The position numbers and the translations under genes were made by a program. From Chitinophagales bacterium (GTDB lineage: Bacteria > Bacteroidota > Bacteroidia > Chitinophagales > UBA2359): DNA of 10,033 nt. The DNA is taken from positions 1 to 10,033 of the forward strand of contig JAHDIA010000178.1 of NCBI GenBank assembly GCA_020631035.1, given 5' to 3'. The notes under the pieces are model-generated. The model searched no databases, was not told where the DNA came from, and saw only the letters and a list, made by a program, of their open reading frames with translations. Shown in pieces: positions 7,089-10,033 of this stretch. Within the stretch, counting starts at the first letter, position 1, and each line of letters opens with the position of its first letter.

Positions 7089-7547
7089 ATGTTGGAATTT
7101 AGTAAATCCATTGGTGCTGGTAAAAAACCATTTAGTGCATACCAAGATTATTTAAAAACCGTAAAAGACAAACTATCACCAACACTTTACGAGTTTACCC
7201 TCAACCCAGACAAACATGGTGGAGACGAAAGTATGCACGATGCTTGGATTGAAGAAATAAGCATAGTTGAAAAACGAGACAAAGAAAATGATGGTCAAAT
7301 AGACATTCGTTTAAAATTTATTGGTCCACAACACGATCGCTTTTTTGAATTTTACTGTAGCAATGTCGAAAGCTATCAACTCGGTTTAAAGGAACGAAGA
7401 TTTGCTTCTGGTCACGGAGATATATTGTGCTTTGAGGTCAGTATAGAAAACGAATGGACTGTCATTGCTTTTTGGCTGGCTACACAAGACATACTATTTG
7501 TAAAAGCAACCAATATTGAAGTAAAAGAAAGCTTGATAAGTATATAA
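7089..7547 (+). CDS. Hypothetical 152-residue protein, translationally close to the exonuclease
   Basis: I do not recognise a named family. The ATG at 7089 is preferred because it starts 4 bases after the upstream stop; an in-frame ATG at 7026 would overlap the exonuclease by 59 bases. The protein is soluble, with no signal peptide or membrane segment. Its N-terminal half is helical (about 15-35) and its C-terminal half is beta-rich. Landmarks are HDAWIEEISI (50-59), LKFIGPQHDRFFEFYC (75-90) and SGHGDILCFEVSIENEW (107-123). The GPxHDR and GHGD spots are likely the conserved positions of the family. Single-domain alpha/beta proteins of this size often occur as immunity proteins in polymorphic-toxin loci, but that role is a guess here. 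Tight spacing suggests cotranscription with the nuclease. Confidence 0.72.
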   Translation: MLEFSKSIGAGKKPFSAYQDYLKTVKDKLSPTLYEFTLNPDKHGGDESMHDAWIEEISIVEKRDKENDGQIDIRLKFIGPQHDRFFEFYCSNVESYQLGLKERRFASGHGDILCFEVSIENEWTVIAFWLATQDILFVKATNIEVKESLISI

Positions 7548-7570
7548 AAAGAGAAGTAAATGCAATTTAG

Positions 7571-7578
7571 TAACTTTG
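7571..7578 (+). promoter_or_regulatory. Consensus -7 promoter element for the WYL-like gene
   Basis: TAACTTTG matches the Bacteroidota TAnnTTTG -7 consensus exactly and ends 22 bases before the ATG at 7601, giving a predicted start near 7585 and a short leader. No good -33 TTTG lies at the usual distance. The position just ahead of the gene, inside a 53-base gap, makes it more credible than the other motif matches in the window. Confidence 0.5.
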
Positions 7579-7600
7579 TAAAAATATAAAACAACTTAAA

Positions 7601-7933
7601 ATGACTACTTACGAAAAAATTAAAACCGCTATTGCCAACAAACAATCTGTTAGCTTTAAATACGATGGACTGATTCGACATATGAGTCCGCACATCATTG
7701 GCACCAAAAAGGGAGGAGAACAAGCACTCTTTTATCAATTTGGAGGGGAGTCCAATTCTGGGATAGATAAGGACAAAGCTCAAAACAATTGGCGATGTCT
7801 TCCACTTAATAAAATAGAAGACTTGGTGGTTAATAATCCATTGGAAGTTCCATTTCAAACGGCACTCAATCACTTAAATCCCAAGGTCGAACAGACTTGT
7901 ATTGATGATATAGATGTAGAAGTGACCATTTAA
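7601..7933 (+). CDS. Small stand-alone WYL-like domain protein
   Basis: This is a 110-residue soluble protein. The pattern resembles the Sm/SH3-like WYL fold without its usual HTH partner: AIANKQSVSFKYDG (10-23), then LIRHMSPHIIGTKKGG (24-39), LFYQFGGESNSG (43-54), and NNWRCLPLNKIEDLVV (62-77). WYL domains bind ligands, often nucleic acids or nucleotides, and regulate defence or DNA-damage genes. In the single-domain proteins the role is unknown. The W-Y-L tripeptide itself is absent and the assignment rests on the overall pattern (F-x-Y-x-G, R-x-x-x-P-H, W-R-x-x-x-L-x-K-I), so a neighbouring fold is possible. There is no DNA-binding motif. It follows its own consensus promoter element and is probably not part of the upstream operon. 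Confidence 0.6.
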   Translation: MTTYEKIKTAIANKQSVSFKYDGLIRHMSPHIIGTKKGGEQALFYQFGGESNSGIDKDKAQNNWRCLPLNKIEDLVVNNPLEVPFQTALNHLNPKVEQTCIDDIDVEVTI

Positions 7934-8054
7934 GCATACGACCCACAGGTTCCCAAAAGATTTGACCAAGCCTGAGTTTTTCAACAAAACATTTCATTTA
8001 GGGCAATAAAATTGCGTTCTTTGAGGCTTAATAAGCTAAACAAACACAACAACA

Positions 8055-8537
8055 ATGGGATTCAACTTTTCAGGACTCATCATCAACAAAAAGCTAGAAG
8101 ATACGAGTAAGCTTTCAAGCATATTAGAAACCAGTTTGCAAAAAACTGGAAACAGTAAGTTTGAAGAAGCATTGAGTGCCTCTAAGGAAGATGGCGTAAT
8201 AGATGTTCTTTACAGTGAGCAGGGCACACTTGTTATTACAGAACAAGGAGCCATTTACGATTTGGAAGGTATTTCAGAAGGCTTGGAGGTCATTCAGTTC
8301 ATCATCAGTGAGGTGTCAGATACCTACTATCTAGAAAAAGCCAAAGACAATAATTTGGTTCGTAAATACATTTCATCACAAGGAGAAATTGTAGAAAACC
8401 AGGGAGATGCTCTTTCGTTTGAAAAGGAAGAGGGCGATTTTGGTGAGCAAGTATGGACTGCCATTGACGAAGTTTTGGGGAATGATTTTTCTAGCAAAAT
8501 GGAAGAGGCGGTTTTTCATCGTTATGCAGCTTCCTAG
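8055..8537 (+). CDS. Hypothetical 160-residue acidic protein
   Basis: I do not recognise the family. The protein begins MGFNFSGLIINKKLEDTSKL, which looks like the conserved opening of a small single-domain protein. It continues with a beta-rich centre (DVLYSEQGTLVITEQGAIYD, about 50-69) and helices at about 72-88 and 133-152. It is strongly acidic, with no signal peptide and no membrane helix. No catalytic motif is apparent. The start is supported by an A-rich leader (CAAACACAACAACA) very like that of the exonuclease gene. It is separated from neighbours by gaps of 121 and 297 bases, so it is probably a single-gene unit. GTTCTTTG upstream is only a poor -7 match. Acidic single-domain proteins of this size include many immunity proteins, but nothing here proves that role. 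Confidence 0.68.
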   Translation: MGFNFSGLIINKKLEDTSKLSSILETSLQKTGNSKFEEALSASKEDGVIDVLYSEQGTLVITEQGAIYDLEGISEGLEVIQFIISEVSDTYYLEKAKDNNLVRKYISSQGEIVENQGDALSFEKEEGDFGEQVWTAIDEVLGNDFSSKMEEAVFHRYAAS

Positions 8538-8834
8538 GTGAAACGAACATTTCACTAAACTGGCAAGACTTTTGATAAAGGATAATTATGAATTGTAAGT
8601 TGTGAATGATAAATTACTGAGTATTTTTCCCAACTTAACATAGCACACTAAAATAAACAAAAGCGTAGGATGTTGCGGGTGGATGAAGCTTAAATACGCA
8701 GCCTAAAATATGCGTTGGCTAACCAGACCATAACGCAGCCTAGCATCACAGACGTTGCACCATAAAAAAAAAGAGATAATCAATAGGTGGATTAGGAACA
8801 ACTTATTTTTTTTAACCTTTAAACATAAATCGTT
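8538..8834. other. Intergenic spacer with a GC-rich repeat-bearing core
   Basis: No gene is supported. A 6-bp hairpin (GTGAAA / TTTCAC, 8538-8555) follows the stop codon directly but has no T tract, so it is not called a terminator. Bases 8561-8660 contain 27 G or C per 100, while 8661-8760 contain 49. The GC-richer block carries the short repeats listed next. The final 60 bases are AT-rich and probably promote the downstream gene; TATTTTTT at 8804 is one base off the -7 consensus. Confidence 0.55.
8696..8742. repeat. Direct and inverted ACGCA / TGCGT repeats
   Basis: ACGCAGCCTA occurs at 8696-8705 and again at 8733-8742, 37 bases apart. Between them TGCGTT (8711-8716) is the reverse complement of AACGCA (8732-8737), so the block can fold into alternative stems. 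GATGTTGC near 8669 and GACGTTGC near 8751 form a further near-match outside this core. It may be the remnant of a dispersed repeat element. Confidence 0.45.
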
Positions 8835-9416
8835 ATGTCACTAGATTATGACAAACTGTGGTACGATCTTGCCCACAAACACATAGAGCAATTTGAAACA
8901 AAAGGGAAAGATTGGGATGCCAAATCTATAGATGATAAAACCAAAGAAATTGTGGCTCTGTGGTTATTGGATTCGCAAGTAAACAATGGAGGATTTTTGC
9001 AATTTTTCACCAACAATGGCTATCTAGCATATTTGTATGGCCGACAGTCTTTGGGTAGAATGGAAGAACCGACCAAAGAATTGCTTAGCATTCACAAAAC
9101 TTTCTATTCAAAATTAGAGCCTTTGGAGGGGGATGAACGCATCAAAGCATTATCTGACATTCCTAAATATTTGGATGAAGCCACCATCAAAGAAATTACT
9201 GCATTGGATGAAGCTTGGTGGGAAAAATGCAAGATTATTTCTGAAGTGGCCTACAAACATTACATCAATCCTGACTCACAAAAGGTAATTGACAAAAGAA
9301 CAAAAGAACAAATTGCAAAGATAATGGATATAGATCCAGATATGTTACCTGATGATTTGAAAGGAAAACATAAACTCCCCAAACAGGATGATTTTGGGCA
9401 TCGTTCTTCTTTTTAG
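8835..9416 (+). CDS. DUF4375 (DMP19-like) domain protein
   Basis: This is a 193-residue soluble protein. The recognisable signature is ALWLLDSQVNNGGFLQFFTN (41-60), matching the E/D-x-x-V-x-N-G-G-F-x-Q-F-F core of DUF4375, the fold of the DNA-mimic protein DMP19. Helices fill 62-145, with acidic patches such as EPLEGDERIKALSD (95-108). A proline- and charge-rich tail (about 146-193, ending DDFGHRSSF) lies outside the usual domain. DUF4375 proteins are common beside polymorphic-toxin and immunity genes, and in DMP19 the fold imitates DNA. Whether this one does is untested. The start has an A-rich leader (ACATAAATCGTT) and no Shine-Dalgarno site. The next gene begins 22 bases after the stop, so the two likely form an operon. 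Confidence 0.75.
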   Translation: MSLDYDKLWYDLAHKHIEQFETKGKDWDAKSIDDKTKEIVALWLLDSQVNNGGFLQFFTNNGYLAYLYGRQSLGRMEEPTKELLSIHKTFYSKLEPLEGDERIKALSDIPKYLDEATIKEITALDEAWWEKCKIISEVAYKHYINPDSQKVIDKRTKEQIAKIMDIDPDMLPDDLKGKHKLPKQDDFGHRSSF

Positions 9417-9438
9417 ATAAAACATCATTTGCTCCAAT

Positions 9439-9963
9439 ATGCACCTCAATCACAAAGTAAACATTGATTTATTAGAGTTTTGCAAATTGGGAAAGTTTGA
9501 TTATTTGGAATTGGGAAAAACAAAGGAATGGATTTTCAACAATTTTCCCAATCCTGATGATTGCGATGCCATTGGTGATAATGCATACCAACAAAATATT
9601 TGGTTGTATGGAAATATTGAATTGCATTTTCATGAAGATTTGTTGTATCTCATTTTCTCAGACTATCTCTGGAGTTTAGATAGTGGACCAAGTTTGGAGT
9701 TGAACAAGTGGATTTTCTCCAATTTTGATCAACTCAAATTGGGCTTTGTAATAGAAGCACTAATTGAAGAAAACATTGCTTTTAATTTGGGCTATTGCAA
9801 CAAAGAGATGATTTATTTGGACCTTAGCTTGAGTAAGGTGAGACTTAGTTTTCATGTTTTCAACAAAGCAAAAAATGAAAATCTCACAACTGATGATTTG
9901 GCAGGTGAATGTTTGAGGCATTTTCACATCGTTTCTTTTTCATTGTATGAGCAAATGTGGTGA
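9439..9963 (+). CDS. Hypothetical protein resembling a small immunity-type family
   Basis: This is a 174-residue soluble protein without signal or membrane segments. Its N-terminal half carries a pattern I recognise from unnamed small proteins: LLEFCKLGKFDYLELGKTKE (11-30), then WIFNNFPNPDDCDA (31-44), and IWLYGNIELHFHEDLLYLIF (54-73). In that family the layout is 'G-K/F-x-x-I/L-x-L-G-x-S/T-K-E ... P-D ... W-x-Y-G-x-x-E-x-H-F'. Such proteins are often found in immunity-gene neighbourhoods of Bacteroidota and Planctomycetota; this is recollection, not a search result. The C-terminal half (about 85-174) is less familiar, with alternating hydrophobics (YLDLSLSKVRLSFHVF, 126-141). It sits 22 bases after the DUF4375 gene and is probably cotranscribed with it. 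Confidence 0.72.
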   Translation: MHLNHKVNIDLLEFCKLGKFDYLELGKTKEWIFNNFPNPDDCDAIGDNAYQQNIWLYGNIELHFHEDLLYLIFSDYLWSLDSGPSLELNKWIFSNFDQLKLGFVIEALIEENIAFNLGYCNKEMIYLDLSLSKVRLSFHVFNKAKNENLTTDDLAGECLRHFHIVSFSLYEQMW

Positions 9964-10033
9964 AGCGGTATGTCTGAAATTTGAACCTGCCTTTTCCCGA
10001 AGGCTTACACGGTTACGATCCCTTTTATTATCC

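Noticed and set aside
8538..8555. Terminator after the 8055 gene
   Set aside because: The GTGAAA / TTTCAC hairpin has only six base pairs and no T tract follows.
8696..8742. Integron attC site
   Set aside because: The GTTRRRY and RYYYAAC core boxes are not present in the right arrangement, and no integrase is in the window.
9964..10033. Possible C-terminal end of a minus-strand gene entering from the right edge
   Set aside because: One minus-strand frame stays open to the edge and would overlap the end of the 9439 gene, but 70 bases are too few to judge coding potential. A 5-bp hairpin (GCCTT / AAGGC) is also there, without a T tract.

Overview
The window looks like the chromosome of a Bacteroidota bacterium, most likely from the Saprospiraceae/Saprospiria side of the phylum. 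Four things support this. A 1575-residue secreted protein ends in a type IX secretion (T9SS) sorting domain. The same protein carries the dockerin-like block (W-P-G-D-x-N ... N-Y-G) that I associate with Saprospiraceae surface proteins. Start codons have A-rich leaders instead of Shine-Dalgarno sites. Several upstream regions contain exact TAnnTTTG, the Bacteroidota -7 promoter element. The DNA is AT-rich, with a few GC-richer repeat islands. The genus cannot be fixed from the sequence alone.

Layout. Positions 1-842 hold the N-terminal 280 codons of a minus-strand helical protein of unknown function that runs off the left edge. A very AT-rich divergent intergenic region (843-1239) has a candidate promoter facing each way. 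Positions 1240-5967 encode a huge exported subtilisin-family (S8) protease with a complete catalytic triad, a beta-helix region, dockerin-like and cohesin-like parts, a tandem GWN...GYWVK duplication and a T9SS tail. A strong intrinsic terminator closes it at 6058-6090. The next 450 bases carry no credible gene. They hold a GC-rich island with an inverted repeat, and three hairpin modules, two of them identical, that look like REP elements (a GTAG foot plus a hairpin, read on the minus strand).

From 6545 to 9963 all genes are small and on the plus strand: a DEDDh 3'-5' exonuclease of the ERI-1/KapD type; a 152-residue unknown only 4 bases behind it; a stand-alone WYL-like protein behind its own consensus promoter; a 160-residue acidic unknown; a DUF4375 (DMP19-like) protein; and a 174-residue protein of a family resembling immunity-type proteins. 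The last two are 22 bases apart and probably cotranscribed. Between the unknown and the DUF4375 gene lies a second GC-rich, repeat-bearing spacer (8663-8766).

The small-gene run resembles the arrays of orphan immunity or accessory genes that collect near polymorphic-toxin loci, but no toxin is present here, so that reading is inference. The protease is an independent unit: it is closed by its own terminator and separated from the small genes by the repeat region.
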